44,818 nt of DNA from Bryobacterales bacterium (GCA_025463005.1 JAOAPR010000167.1:1-44818), one strand, 5' to 3'; shown: positions 27,001 through 35,062, numbered from the stretch's first letter. Translations and numbers: made by a program. The notes: generated by a model from the sequence alone, not told the origin.

Positions 27001-28062
27001 TCATAATTGCCGCAGAACTTCGATGCGTTGTTCCATCACGCGCGCGAAGCCGTCCGTTTCTTCAGGGGAGAATCCGCCTGCGCGAAAGGCGTCGCGAATC
27101 TGCTGCCGGGACAGACGCGACAAAAGCTGCCCGAGCCACCGGGCGTCGGCGCGAGGTATCTCGCGGGTTACCGACATCAATCCACGACGGTAGAAATAGT
27201 CCGCGGGATTTACCAGTAAAAAAGCCGTCGGGGAGCCGGGGGTCGCGAAACGTACGTGCTCGCTGCCCACCTTCGTGATGAACCTGGAAGTTTCGTAGTA
27301 CTGAAGACTGGCCTTAGTTTCAGCCCGATCCAGATGAGTGCGGCCGAAGCTCGCGCCCAAGTCGCTGACGGCGTAAATGTATTCCCCTGCGCCTCCGGGA
27401 TACTCACGCTTGTAGATGGCCGTGTTGTTATCCTTCAGATCCCAGTTATTAACAAGCGCCATCATGACCTTGAGTCCATTGAAGGCGCGCCGATTAGACG
27501 TATGCGTGCTTTTCCATTTCCAGGAGCCGACTTTCTTTTCGCCTTCGATCTCCCGCTCCATCCGAGCGTTTTCGACGACGCCTTCGGGGGACACGAATTC
27601 TTTCCCGCGCCGTAAGCGCGGCATATTCTTCACGTGCAGACGCGGCAGATAATAGTCTTCGTCGGTAAAATAACCGGCGGCCCAAACCAGCCGCGTGGCA
27701 GCGATTTCTCCGCGCGCTTCCGGGCCCAGTTTTACTTTCCAGCGGACTCCCTTCGGGTCCTTTACGACAAACTTCGGCGAACTTCCGCCGCGGTCCTCTT
27801 TGACGAAGGTGTAGCCCTGTGCAGGTGGCGCGCCTTGTTTTCCTCCGATGCCATAGAACAGATTGTGCGCTCTCAGATCGCCCGGATCGCGCCACAGGAT
27901 ACCCGACTGCTCGTCAGTTCCTTTTGCCGTCCCAGCAGCGAGTAACGGCCGTTCAGAAATATGTCCCGACGCCGCAAACTGCCCAAGCGGCATCAAGCTC
28001 AAGAGCAGGAAAAGCTTAAATCCACTGATTCCAGTGGATTTCCAGCCTATCGTTGAGTCCAT
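27001..28062 (-). CDS. Exported protein with kinase-like motifs, function unknown
   Basis: A 353-residue protein with an N-terminal hydrophobic export segment (about residues 14-31, GFKLFLLLSLMPLGQFA). In order I see FVVKDPKGVRWKVKLG (K111), E119 in GEIAATRLVWAAGY, NNWDLKDNN (D208, N212) and VSDLGASFG (D234). That spacing, a Lys, a Glu, an Asp-x3-Asn loop and an Asp-x-Gly-like motif, is the arrangement of protein-kinase-fold active sites such as HipA or secreted FAM20-type kinases. This is a pattern reading, not a family match. The closing part, LGQLLSRLSRQQIRDAFRAGGFSPEE, is conserved in acidobacterial homologues as I recall. ATG 28062 is chosen for the signal peptide; a GTG at 28098 also keeps the frame. 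A 10-bp hairpin lies at 28018-28041. Confidence 0.78.
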   Translation of the reverse strand: MDSTIGWKSTGISGFKLFLLLSLMPLGQFAASGHISERPLLAAGTAKGTDEQSGILWRDPGDLRAHNLFYGIGGKQGAPPAQGYTFVKEDRGGSSPKFVVKDPKGVRWKVKLGPEARGEIAATRLVWAAGYFTDEDYYLPRLHVKNMPRLRRGKEFVSPEGVVENARMEREIEGEKKVGSWKWKSTHTSNRRAFNGLKVMMALVNNWDLKDNNTAIYKREYPGGAGEYIYAVSDLGASFGRTHLDRAETKASLQYYETSRFITKVGSEHVRFATPGSPTAFLLVNPADYFYRRGLMSVTREIPRADARWLGQLLSRLSRQQIRDAFRAGGFSPEETDGFARVMEQRIEVLRQL

Positions 28063-28106
28063 AAGGATCCCACAAGCCAAGCAGGTACTCACTTGCACGA
28101 ATCATG

Positions 28107-28165
28107 CCAATTGGGTGCAAACGTTCCCCACGCAATTGTCATCTGTTAGGTAGTGGGCAATTGCC
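28107..28165. promoter_or_regulatory. Three CAATTG palindromes spaced exactly 25 bp, operator candidate
   Basis: CAATTG occurs at 28108, 28133 and 28158, each exactly 25 bases apart. The first extends to the 8-bp palindrome CCAATTGG and the third to the 10-bp palindrome GGCAATTGCC. They lie in the 120-base divergent gap between the kinase-like gene and the PLD-like gene; the last is 20 bases before the PLD start. Even spacing and dyad symmetry suggest binding of a dimeric regulator in a row, though 25 bp is about 2.4 helical turns, so neighbouring sites would not face the same side exactly. No regulator gene is nearby. Confidence 0.5.
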
Positions 28166-28182
28166 ACGCGTAGGAGGGACGA

Positions 28183-29256
28183 GTGAAATTGCTGGTGCAG
28201 CCCGGGGACGGTATAAAACCGCTCCTTAGTGCGATTCAGAAGGCCCAGAAATCAATCGAGATCGCCATTTTTCGCTTCGATTTGGCGGAGCTTGAGCGAG
28301 CCCTGATGGAGGCCATTAAGAGGGGTGTCGCGGTTCACGCGCTGATCGCCTGCACGAATCGAGGCGGTGAAAAGACGCTGCGAGCACTGGAAGCGCGCCT
28401 GCTCGCAGCCGGAGCGATTGTCGCGCGCACGGCCAATGATCTGGCCAGATACCACGGTAAGTTTATCATCGTTGACGCGCGGGATCTTTACTTGCTGGGG
28501 TTTAACTTCGCACGTGCGGATCTTCGGAGCCGCAGTTTCGGTTTGATTGTTCGCAATCCAAGCCTGGTCCACGATGCTGCCAGGCTGTTCAAAGCTGATA
28601 GCACCCGGCAACCATACACCGTTAAAGCCAAAAAGTTCGTGGTGAGCCCTGTGAACGCCCGCGAGCAGCTCTCCGAATTCATCGCGGGCGCCAAAAAATC
28701 ACTCTGGATCTATGATCCGGAAATCAGCGATCCGTCGATGACCGGGCTGCTCGAAGAACGTGCGAAAGCCGGAGTCGACGTGAAGATTATCGGAGAACTT
28801 TCCCGGCGCATTGACTCGCTGAAAGTGCGTTCCCTGAATCCGATGCGGTTGCATGTGCGGCTCATCCTCCGCGACGAGGACCGAGCGTTCTTGGGCAGCC
28901 AGAGCCTGCGCGCAGCGGAACTGGATCGACGGCGGGAAGTAGGCCTGATTTTTCAGGATCGGGCAATTGCGAATCGCCTCGGGAAGATCTTCGACGAAGA
29001 CTGGACCAAGGCCAAGACATTAGCCGCCGAGGAAGTTCCGGCGGAAAAGGTCGCCAAGAAAGTGGCGAAATTGGTAACCAAGAGACTGCCCGACGTCACA
29101 GCCGTCCTTAATGAGGTGGTGGCGATCGAAACCAAGGCCGAGAAACTCCAGTTGGATAAAGAAGGGTTGGAAGAGTCGGTCAAAGACGCCGTCAAATCCG
29201 CCGTCCGCGACGCCGTTCAGGAGGTCGTTAAGCGCGAGGCGGGTGCGAAGGTGTAA
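28183..29256 (+). CDS. Phospholipase D-like (HKD) protein
   Basis: A 357-residue PLD-superfamily protein without signal peptide. The first HKD motif is intact: YHGKFIIVDARDLYLLGFNF with H91, K93 and D98. The second reads LHVRLILRDEDRAFLGSQ: H224 and D231 are in place but the lysine is Arg226. Each half starts with a PLD-like strand pattern (AIQKAQKSIEIAIFRFDL; FIAGAKKSLWIYDPEI). A long Lys/Ala/Glu-rich tail (about residues 275-357, KVAKKVAKLVTKRL and later SVKDAVKSAVRDAVQEVV) is amphipathic and could bind membranes or nucleic acid. Reaction unknown; phosphatidyl or DNA phosphodiester transfer are the family options. GTG start at 28183 follows a strong AGGAGG site. Confidence 0.88.
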   Translation: MKLLVQPGDGIKPLLSAIQKAQKSIEIAIFRFDLAELERALMEAIKRGVAVHALIACTNRGGEKTLRALEARLLAAGAIVARTANDLARYHGKFIIVDARDLYLLGFNFARADLRSRSFGLIVRNPSLVHDAARLFKADSTRQPYTVKAKKFVVSPVNAREQLSEFIAGAKKSLWIYDPEISDPSMTGLLEERAKAGVDVKIIGELSRRIDSLKVRSLNPMRLHVRLILRDEDRAFLGSQSLRAAELDRRREVGLIFQDRAIANRLGKIFDEDWTKAKTLAAEEVPAEKVAKKVAKLVTKRLPDVTAVLNEVVAIETKAEKLQLDKEGLEESVKDAVKSAVRDAVQEVVKREAGAKV

Positions 29257-29362
29257 GCGAACATCGCACGGGCGTTTTTCCCGATACCACCCCCGGCAGC
29301 AAACAAATATACCGGGTACTTGCGCCGAGCTAGAGCTAAATTACTGATTGCTCGAATCTTTC

Positions 29363-29441
29363 CGTTACTTCCTTTTGGCAGGCTGATTGCCATTTAAGAA
29401 CCGGGCCGGGAACGGCTCGAAACTCGATTGAGGAAGTAACG
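29363..29441 (+). promoter_or_regulatory. 11-bp inverted repeat that can hide the ribosome-binding site
   Basis: CGTTACTTCCT at 29363-29373 is the exact reverse complement of AGGAAGTAACG at 29431-29441. The second arm contains the Shine-Dalgarno region (AGGAAG) and ends one base before the ATG at 29443. If the transcript starts upstream of 29363, the pairing would cover the ribosome site in the RNA. The 57-base loop has a GC-rich stretch (CCGGGCCGGG) that could form a smaller hairpin. This is a plausible cis-acting switch or thermometer; the start of transcription is not known. Confidence 0.5.
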
Positions 29442-29442
29442 T

Positions 29443-29811
29443 ATGAACAAACTGACAAAGCTGGGAATGATCCTCTGCATGGGTGCCGTACTCAGCTATG
29501 CGGAGACCATAAGCGGCAAGCTGATTGACGCCACCTGCTATGACTCGAAAGCGACGGCGACTTCCGCAGGCCAAAAGGCGCCTTCGCTCGATAAAATCGA
29601 TAAGGATTGTGCGCCCACAGCCTCGACGACCGTGTTCGCGGTGCATGCTAACGGAAAGGTCTACAAATTAGATCCTTCGGGCAACGCCAAAGTGGCGTCA
29701 GAGATGCAGTCAGGCGGGATAAAGGCGGACAAGGACGGCGATGTACATATCACGGTCTCTGGTACGCCGCAAGGTGACACACTAAAAGCCGACAGCGTAA
29801 AGGGTAAGTAA
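29443..29811 (+). CDS. Small exported protein of unknown function
   Basis: A 122-residue protein with a clear Sec signal peptide (MNKLTKLGMILCMGAVLSYA, cleavage near residue 20) and a mature part of about 100 residues. Two cysteines (DATCYDS and DKDCAPT) could form a disulfide. The middle, FAVHANGKVYKLDPSGNAKVASEM, and the end, GDVHITVSGTPQGDTLKADSV, look like a small beta-barrel, similar in pattern to OB-like exported domains annotated DUF5818 in Acidobacteria (recalled, not searched). It has a GAGGAAG ribosome site, a possible masking structure upstream and a strong terminator downstream, so it is transcribed alone. Confidence 0.8.
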   Translation: MNKLTKLGMILCMGAVLSYAETISGKLIDATCYDSKATATSAGQKAPSLDKIDKDCAPTASTTVFAVHANGKVYKLDPSGNAKVASEMQSGGIKADKDGDVHITVSGTPQGDTLKADSVKGK

Positions 29812-29838
29812 GATAGCTGCGTCGGAACTTTGTTGAAC

Positions 29839-29880
29839 AAGCGCTTTCCCGGACACCACCGGGAGAGCGCTTTTGTTTTG
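29839..29880 (+). terminator. Intrinsic terminator
   Basis: AAGCGCTTTCCCGG and CCGGGAGAGCGCTT form a 14-bp stem with one mismatch around a 6-base loop (ACACCA), followed by TTTTGTTTTG. It lies 28 bases after the stop of the small exported protein gene and acts on the plus strand; the convergent binding-protein gene ends just beyond it at 29888. Confidence 0.85.
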
Positions 29881-29887
29881 GCCGTAT

Positions 29888-30796
29888 TTACATGTTACGG
29901 AAGCAATCTTGCGCCTGGATCGATTGCGGAATATCGCCAAGTTCCGCGAGCTGGCCGATCAGAGTTGCCCACCGCTCGGCTGTCATCATTCCTAAGTCCC
30001 CGGTTTCGATGAACGGTTTCTGCGCTTCGGCTACTTCGGCGAAGGCAGCAATGTCCATCGACGGATTCAGCTCGTGCATCCGGGTGTTGGTTGGTTTCGG
30101 ATCGTCCAGATAAGCTCTCCAGCCGTCGCGGACGGCCGCGACGATTGCCGCCGCGCGCCCCGGATCGCTCTTGAGTTGCGCTCCGCTGGTGGCCAGCACC
30201 GTTGTATATGGGTTATAGCCGACATCGGCTACCGGAAAAACTTTCACATCCACGCCCGCATGCCGTGCCTGCAGCGGCTCCGACATCACGAAACACTGCT
30301 GTGCAAACTTTTCGTCGCGCAAAAACGCGCTGATATCGCCACCCGGGGACGGAACCACCTTGACGTGATCGAACCCGTACTTCTTTTCGAGAATGCGCGC
30401 GTAGGGAAGACCACGCTGCAGCGCCAGGGTGCCCTCTTTGAGAACATCGCCGATGGAACCAAGATGCCGCGAAGCATGTGCCATGATCCCCTGCGGACAA
30501 TTCTGGAATACCGCGAACAACGCCACCACGTCGTTGCCGCGCGAGCGCGCCACCACCAGTTCGTCGGCCGAGACGATGCCGAACTCAGCCGATCCGGCGC
30601 CGATCATCTGTACGGTGGGCGTGCCCGCGCCGCCCGGCAGGATTTCCACGTCCAGTCCGTGCTTCTGAAAGGGAGCCGCATAGAATCCGCCGAATTGCGG
30701 GTCCGGTTTCCAGTTCAACGCGAGACGGCTCTTGGCCGGCTTTCCGCACGCGGCCAGCATTACGCCGCAGGCGCTTAAAAACGCTCTTCGATTCAT
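29888..30796 (-). CDS. ABC transporter substrate-binding lipoprotein, NMT1/THI5-like
   Basis: A 302-residue periplasmic-type binding protein. The N-terminus MNRRAFLSACGVMLAACG carries a lipobox (LAAC) and a twin-Arg start, so it is probably a membrane-anchored lipoprotein. The fold signature of the NMT1/THI5 and SsuA/TauA group is present: LALNWKPDPQFGGFYAAPFQKHGLDVEILPGG, VQMIGAGSAEFGIVSADELV and LQRGLPYARILEKKYGF. Ligands in this group include pyrimidine precursors of thiamine, nitrate, sulfonates and others; the residues do not settle which. I chose ATG 30796, which follows the permease gene by 29 bases. The minus-strand unit is cyclase, ATPase, permease, this gene. Confidence 0.9.
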   Translation of the reverse strand: MNRRAFLSACGVMLAACGKPAKSRLALNWKPDPQFGGFYAAPFQKHGLDVEILPGGAGTPTVQMIGAGSAEFGIVSADELVVARSRGNDVVALFAVFQNCPQGIMAHASRHLGSIGDVLKEGTLALQRGLPYARILEKKYGFDHVKVVPSPGGDISAFLRDEKFAQQCFVMSEPLQARHAGVDVKVFPVADVGYNPYTTVLATSGAQLKSDPGRAAAIVAAVRDGWRAYLDDPKPTNTRMHELNPSMDIAAFAEVAEAQKPFIETGDLGMMTAERWATLIGQLAELGDIPQSIQAQDCFRNM

Positions 30797-30825
30797 TTCC
30801 TCTATTGTCGCGTGTGCGTGCCCGG

Positions 30826-31578
30826 TTATTGAAGTTGCTCGGACGCATGCCATCGGCGTAGCGTTAGGGCGCTGATCAAGTTGATGAGCCCGAACAGCGC
30901 TAGTCCCAGGGCCGACGCCAGCAGCACTGCCGCGAACACCTTGTCGACGCGCTGCTGCGTGCGCGCGATGTCCACCACCGATCCCAGGCCTTCCCCGCCA
31001 ATGAACTCGCCCACGATCGCGCCGATCACGGCCAGCCCCGACGCCACCCGTAGTCCCGTCAGGATCTGCGGCAACGCAGCGGGGAATCGCAATTTGACCA
31101 GCGTGATTGCGGGCGAGGCCCCGTACAGCCGGAACAGATCCCGCAGCGCCGGATCGGTCGAAAGCAGTCCCGTGAGCGTGTTGGCGATTACCGGAAAGAT
31201 CGACACGATAAATGCGGACGCGACCACCGTTTTCATCCCGTATCCGAACCAGATGACTAACAGGGGAGCGATGGCGATGATCGGTACGGTCTGGAAAAAC
31301 ACCGCGTAGGGATAGAGCGCCCTTTGGATAGCGCGGGAAGAAGACAGCAGCACCGCGATGGCGACGCCTGCCAGCGTGCTCAGCGCGAAGCCTATAAGAG
31401 CAGCGGCCGAGGTTTTCGTCATGGCGGCTGCCAGTTCCTCACGATTGTCGAGCAGGGCACGGAGTACGGCGCTGGGAGCAGGGACCAGATAGCTCGGTAC
31501 CAATCCGCTGCGCACCATCCACTCGAGGGCGAGCGTAATCACTACGAACGGGATCAGAGGCGGCAGGAATTTCCTCAC
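30826..31578 (-). CDS. ABC transporter permease, NitT/TauT type
   Basis: A 250-residue inner-membrane permease with about six helices (FLPPLIPFVVITLALEWMV, AALIGFALSTLAGVAIAVLL, YAVFFQTVPIIAIAPLLVIWF, ASAFIVSIFPVIANTLTGLL, ASGLAVIGAIVGEFIGG, FAAVLLASALGLALFGLINL). The loop LFRLYGASPAITLVKLRFPAALPQIL is the EAA motif that docks on the ATPase. The GTG at 31578 overlaps the ATPase stop by 4 bases (GTGA); longer upstream readings of this frame are not protein-like. It forms an importer with the neighbouring ATPase and lipoprotein. Confidence 0.93.
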   Translation of the reverse strand: MRKFLPPLIPFVVITLALEWMVRSGLVPSYLVPAPSAVLRALLDNREELAAAMTKTSAAALIGFALSTLAGVAIAVLLSSSRAIQRALYPYAVFFQTVPIIAIAPLLVIWFGYGMKTVVASAFIVSIFPVIANTLTGLLSTDPALRDLFRLYGASPAITLVKLRFPAALPQILTGLRVASGLAVIGAIVGEFIGGEGLGSVVDIARTQQRVDKVFAAVLLASALGLALFGLINLISALTLRRWHASEQLQ

Positions 31579-32339
31579 TCCTCCTCCATCGCGCCCATCA
31601 GCAGTTTCATTTCGTATCCGAGACGCGGATCGGAGCGCAAGTCGTTGGTGCGCTCCGGCGGCAGATCCAGGCGCCGGTCGAGTTTGATGCGGCCCTTGCG
31701 GCGCGCCAGCACCACGGCGCGATTTGCCAGGAACGCGGCTTCCGAGATGGAATGCGTGACGAAGATCACGGTCATCCCCCGGCGCTGCCACAGCTCGCGA
31801 AGCTGCACTTCCAGGTTAAACCGCGTGATCTCGTCCAGTGCGGCGAACGGCTCGTCCATCAGCAGCAGTCGTGGATCGGTGACCAACGCCCGTGCGAGAG
31901 ACACACGCATCCGCATGCCGCCCGAAAGCTGGGCCGGATAACGATCCTCGGCTTCGGCCAATCCCACTTGAGCCAGCGCAGTACGAGCCTTGGCGTTGCG
32001 ATCTTCGCGCCCGATTCCCATCAGCTCCAGGGGCAGGGCAGCGTTATTCAGGACAGTGCGCCACGGCAAGAGGTGCGCATCCTGAAACACGAACGCAGTC
32101 TGAAACTGTTCGGGCTCAGCGATGATGCGTCCGTCATCGGGAGCCGCGAGCCGTGCGATCATCCGCAGCAGCGTCGACTTCCCACATCCCGATGGACCCA
32201 GCACAGCGAGAAACTCGCCGGCATCGATGCGGAGATCCATCCCCTCGATCACGACGAATTTGTTGTCGAAGACTCTCCGGACGCGCTCCAGGCGGAGAGC
32301 GACTCCGCGCGTGGTTTTCGTCCCACTTGTATTGATCAC
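31575..32339 (-). CDS. ABC transporter ATP-binding protein, NitT/TauT type
   Basis: A 254-residue ATPase. Walker A is GPSGCGKST, the Q-loop is FVFQDAHLLPW, the signature is LSGGMRMRVSLARAL, Walker B is LLLMDEPFAALD and the switch His is in FVTHSISEAAFLA. The HLLPW after the Q-loop is typical of nitrate/sulfonate/thiamine-precursor importers. The GTG start overlaps the cyclase stop by 4 bases and the stop overlaps the permease start by 4, so expression is coupled. All motifs are intact. Confidence 0.95.
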   Translation of the reverse strand: MINTSGTKTTRGVALRLERVRRVFDNKFVVIEGMDLRIDAGEFLAVLGPSGCGKSTLLRMIARLAAPDDGRIIAEPEQFQTAFVFQDAHLLPWRTVLNNAALPLELMGIGREDRNAKARTALAQVGLAEAEDRYPAQLSGGMRMRVSLARALVTDPRLLLMDEPFAALDEITRFNLEVQLRELWQRRGMTVIFVTHSISEAAFLANRAVVLARRKGRIKLDRRLDLPPERTNDLRSDPRLGYEMKLLMGAMEEE

Positions 32340-33133
32340 GGCAGGATCGCCACGATCCGCACCGGCGCGCCCGAGCCCTCTTCAATCTTCATCGGCAGCG
32401 CGATCAGGGTGGTCCCGGTGGCCGGCAGCCGTTCCAGATTCGCGACGTTCTCGAGACCATAGACATCGGCCTTGTTCACGACCTGGTGGACAATGAAATC
32501 CTGCGATGGTCCGTAGTCCATGCTGGCGGTATCGATCCCCACTCCCGCCACGCCGCGCTGAACCAGCAGCTCGGCGGATTCCCTCGACAAGCCTGGAAAA
32601 TGCAGATGCGCCGTATCGCCTGGAACATCGCTGCCCAGATATTGCTTCTTGTCCGGCCAGTACTTTCCCCATCCGGTGCGAATCAGCACAATCGACCCTG
32701 GGGCGATGGCTCCATGAGCCTGCTCCCAACCGGTGAGGTCCTGGGCGCTGACCCGGTAATCGCGGTCGCGCGCCGCGGGCTCCGTCACGTCTACAACCTC
32801 CGCGGTGCCGATTAGATTTGAGACGGGAATCTTATCGACGGTCGTTTTGCCCTGGCCGAAATGGATGGGAGCATCCATGTGCGTGCCGCCATGCTCGGCG
32901 GAAGAGAAGTTTCCAGCCGCGTACCAGTATCCCTGCGGCGTGATCTTCCAGGTGTCCTTCTGATGTTGAAAACCCTCGGCGGCGTTCGGCCAATACACGG
33001 TCTGGGCGTTATAGGAATAGCTGAGGTCGATTAATCTTGATCTATCGATGGAACCGGTCGGCCGCGCGCAGGACGCGGCCCAGACGGCCGCCGCAATCAT
33101 AACTGCACACATAACTGCGCACCGGACGCTCAT
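32336..33133 (-). CDS. Lipoprotein metal-dependent cyclase (kynurenine formamidase-like)
   Basis: A 265-residue cyclase-family (PF04199-type) hydrolase. The metal motif HxGTHxDxPxHF is present as HGGTHMDAPIHF, with IDLSYSYNAQTVYWP before it and GIDTASMDYG near the end. The leader (VRCAVMCAVMIAAAVWAASC) has a lipobox (AASC), so the enzyme is predicted to be anchored outside the inner membrane, unlike cytoplasmic kynurenine formamidases. It leads the operon with the ABC importer, so it may make or trim the importer's ligand outside the cell, for example by opening a ring or removing a formyl group. The exact substrate is unknown. Confidence 0.9.
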   Translation of the reverse strand: MSVRCAVMCAVMIAAAVWAASCARPTGSIDRSRLIDLSYSYNAQTVYWPNAAEGFQHQKDTWKITPQGYWYAAGNFSSAEHGGTHMDAPIHFGQGKTTVDKIPVSNLIGTAEVVDVTEPAARDRDYRVSAQDLTGWEQAHGAIAPGSIVLIRTGWGKYWPDKKQYLGSDVPGDTAHLHFPGLSRESAELLVQRGVAGVGIDTASMDYGPSQDFIVHQVVNKADVYGLENVANLERLPATGTTLIALPMKIEEGSGAPVRIVAILP

Positions 33134-33210
33134 TGATCTTCTTAAATCTTACACTCCATCGATGCGACAGCTTTTCGTAACGCTATGCTGCGTTCAGGAG
33201 TCCTTCTAAC

Positions 33211-35004
33211 ATGGCCGCCAGGATCGAGGACTATGCGCTGATCGGAGATTGTCATACCGCGGCCCTGGTGTCTTCGGACGGTTCCATCGACTGGCTGTGT
33301 TTTCCGCGGTTCGATTCTCCCGCCTGTTTTGCGGCGCTGGTCGGCGCTCCCGAGAACGGCCGGTGGCAAATCGCGCCGGCTGCCGAGGTCCGCGCTGTCC
33401 GGCGGCGCTATCGCCGCGATACATTGATTCTCGAAACCGATTTCGAAGCAGATCACGGCGCCGTGACGCTTATCGATTTCATGCCGATCCGATCCGGGAC
33501 GTCGGATGTCGTGCGTCTGGTCCAAGGCCGTCGCGGCGAAGTCCCCATGCACATGGATCTGATCATCCGTACCGATTACGGTTCCACAGTGCCGTGGGTG
33601 CGGCAGACCGACGGCGGAATACGCGCGCTGGCGGGACCGGATACTTTGTACTGCCGCTCGGACGTTCCAATGCATGGCGAGGATCTGCATACGGTGGCCG
33701 ATTTTACGGTCGCGGAAGGGCAGACGGTGTCGTTTACGCTCACGTGGTCGCCCACGCATCGCGGGAGGTCGCCCCGCCAGGATTGGGCTCAAAGCCTTCC
33801 AGCTACCGAGAAATGGTGGCAGCGATGGGCCGGGCGCTGCACGTATCACGGGGAATGGCGCGATGCTGTGGTTCGATCTCTGCTCACACTCAAGGCCCTG
33901 ACCTACAAGCCCACCGGCGCCATGGTGGCTTCGCCGACCACATCTCTGCCGGAGCGGATCGGCGGAGTGCGTAACTGGGATTATCGCTACTGCTGGCTGC
34001 GCGACGCTACGTTTACCCTGTACGCTTTGCTGACCGGCGGATACATCAAAGAAGCCAAGGACTGGCGGGAATGGCTGGTTCGCGCCGTGGCCGGCACTCC
34101 TTCCGAAATCCAGATCATGTACGGATTGCGCGGGGAACGCCGCCTGACGGAGCTGGAGCTGGGTTGGTTGCGGGGCTATGAGGGATCAGTGCCCGTGCGC
34201 ATCGGAAACGCTGCCTACAAGCAGTTTCAACTGGACGTGTACGGTGAAGTCATGGATACCATGCACCTGGCACGGCAGGCCGGCTTGGCCGAGGATGAAA
34301 ACGCGTGGCGCATCCAGCGTGACCTGCTCAAGTTTCTGGAGTCCGGCTGGAAAGAGCCGGACGAAGGCATTTGGGAGGTTCGAGGTCCGCGGCGACACTT
34401 TACGCATTCCAAAGTCCTGGCCTGGGTCGGAGTCGATCGCGCGGTGAAGGCGGTGGAACGGTTTCGGCTGCCAGGCGACGTGAACGCCTGGCGCGCTCTG
34501 CGCGACGAAATCCATGATGACGTTTGCCGCCAGGGATTCGATACCGAGCGCAACTCATTCGTTCAGTACTACGGCTCTAAGGATCCCGACGCGAGCCTGC
34601 TGGTGCTGCCGCTGGTCGGATTCCTTCCCCCCCACGATCCCCGTATACAAGGAACCATCGAGCTCATTCAACGCGAGCTGACGGATGGCCCCTTCGTCTA
34701 CCGCTATCCTCTGGCGCAGAATGTGGACGGGCTTCCGGCGGGTGAAGGCGCATTTCTCCTGTGTACGTTTTGGCTGGCCGAAAATCTTGCCTTGCAGGGC
34801 TGTCATGCGGAGGCCCGAGAGATTCTGGAGAAAATGCTGGAGCTTCGCAACGACGTCGGCCTGCTGCCCGAACAGTACAGCGTCGTCGAAAAGCGGTTCC
34901 TGGGGAATTTTCCACAGGCGTTTTCCCATATCGGCCTCGTCAACACCGCGCGAAGCCTAAGGCCGCAACTCGGGCCCGCACCTCGATCCACGCCCCCGTA
35001 CTGA
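33211..35004 (+). CDS. Glycoside hydrolase family 15 (glucoamylase/trehalase-like)
   Basis: A 597-residue GH15 enzyme, cytoplasmic by its lack of signal. The N-terminal beta domain begins MAARIEDYALIGDCHTAALVS and DGSIDWLCFPRFDSPACFAALVG; the catalytic (alpha/alpha)6 barrel has GGVRNWDYRYCWLRDATFTLYAL, NAAYKQFQLDVYGEVMD, SKVLAWVGVDRAV and the late DVGLLPEQYSV stretch that holds the second catalytic Glu. The layout matches bacterial proteins described as trehalases or alpha-glucosidases. AGGAG lies before the ATG at 33211. Divergent from the cyclase with a 77-base gap. It may join the GT4 and debranching enzymes at 5-8 kb in alpha-glucan use, though not adjacent. Confidence 0.93.
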   Translation: MAARIEDYALIGDCHTAALVSSDGSIDWLCFPRFDSPACFAALVGAPENGRWQIAPAAEVRAVRRRYRRDTLILETDFEADHGAVTLIDFMPIRSGTSDVVRLVQGRRGEVPMHMDLIIRTDYGSTVPWVRQTDGGIRALAGPDTLYCRSDVPMHGEDLHTVADFTVAEGQTVSFTLTWSPTHRGRSPRQDWAQSLPATEKWWQRWAGRCTYHGEWRDAVVRSLLTLKALTYKPTGAMVASPTTSLPERIGGVRNWDYRYCWLRDATFTLYALLTGGYIKEAKDWREWLVRAVAGTPSEIQIMYGLRGERRLTELELGWLRGYEGSVPVRIGNAAYKQFQLDVYGEVMDTMHLARQAGLAEDENAWRIQRDLLKFLESGWKEPDEGIWEVRGPRRHFTHSKVLAWVGVDRAVKAVERFRLPGDVNAWRALRDEIHDDVCRQGFDTERNSFVQYYGSKDPDASLLVLPLVGFLPPHDPRIQGTIELIQRELTDGPFVYRYPLAQNVDGLPAGEGAFLLCTFWLAENLALQGCHAEAREILEKMLELRNDVGLLPEQYSVVEKRFLGNFPQAFSHIGLVNTARSLRPQLGPAPRSTPPY

Positions 35005-35062
35005 GTCGAATTACCCGCCATCCGCATCGGGGAAATGGTCTAGTACGTGCAACGGTCTAGTC

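Noticed and set aside
30074-32462. Long plus-strand open frames opposite the ABC importer genes
   Set aside because: Arg/Ser/His-rich shadows of well-supported minus-strand genes with no recognisable domains.
33134-33210. TPP or other riboswitch before the cyclase/importer operon
   Set aside because: The gap is only 77 bases, shared with a divergent gene, and no THI-box core was found.
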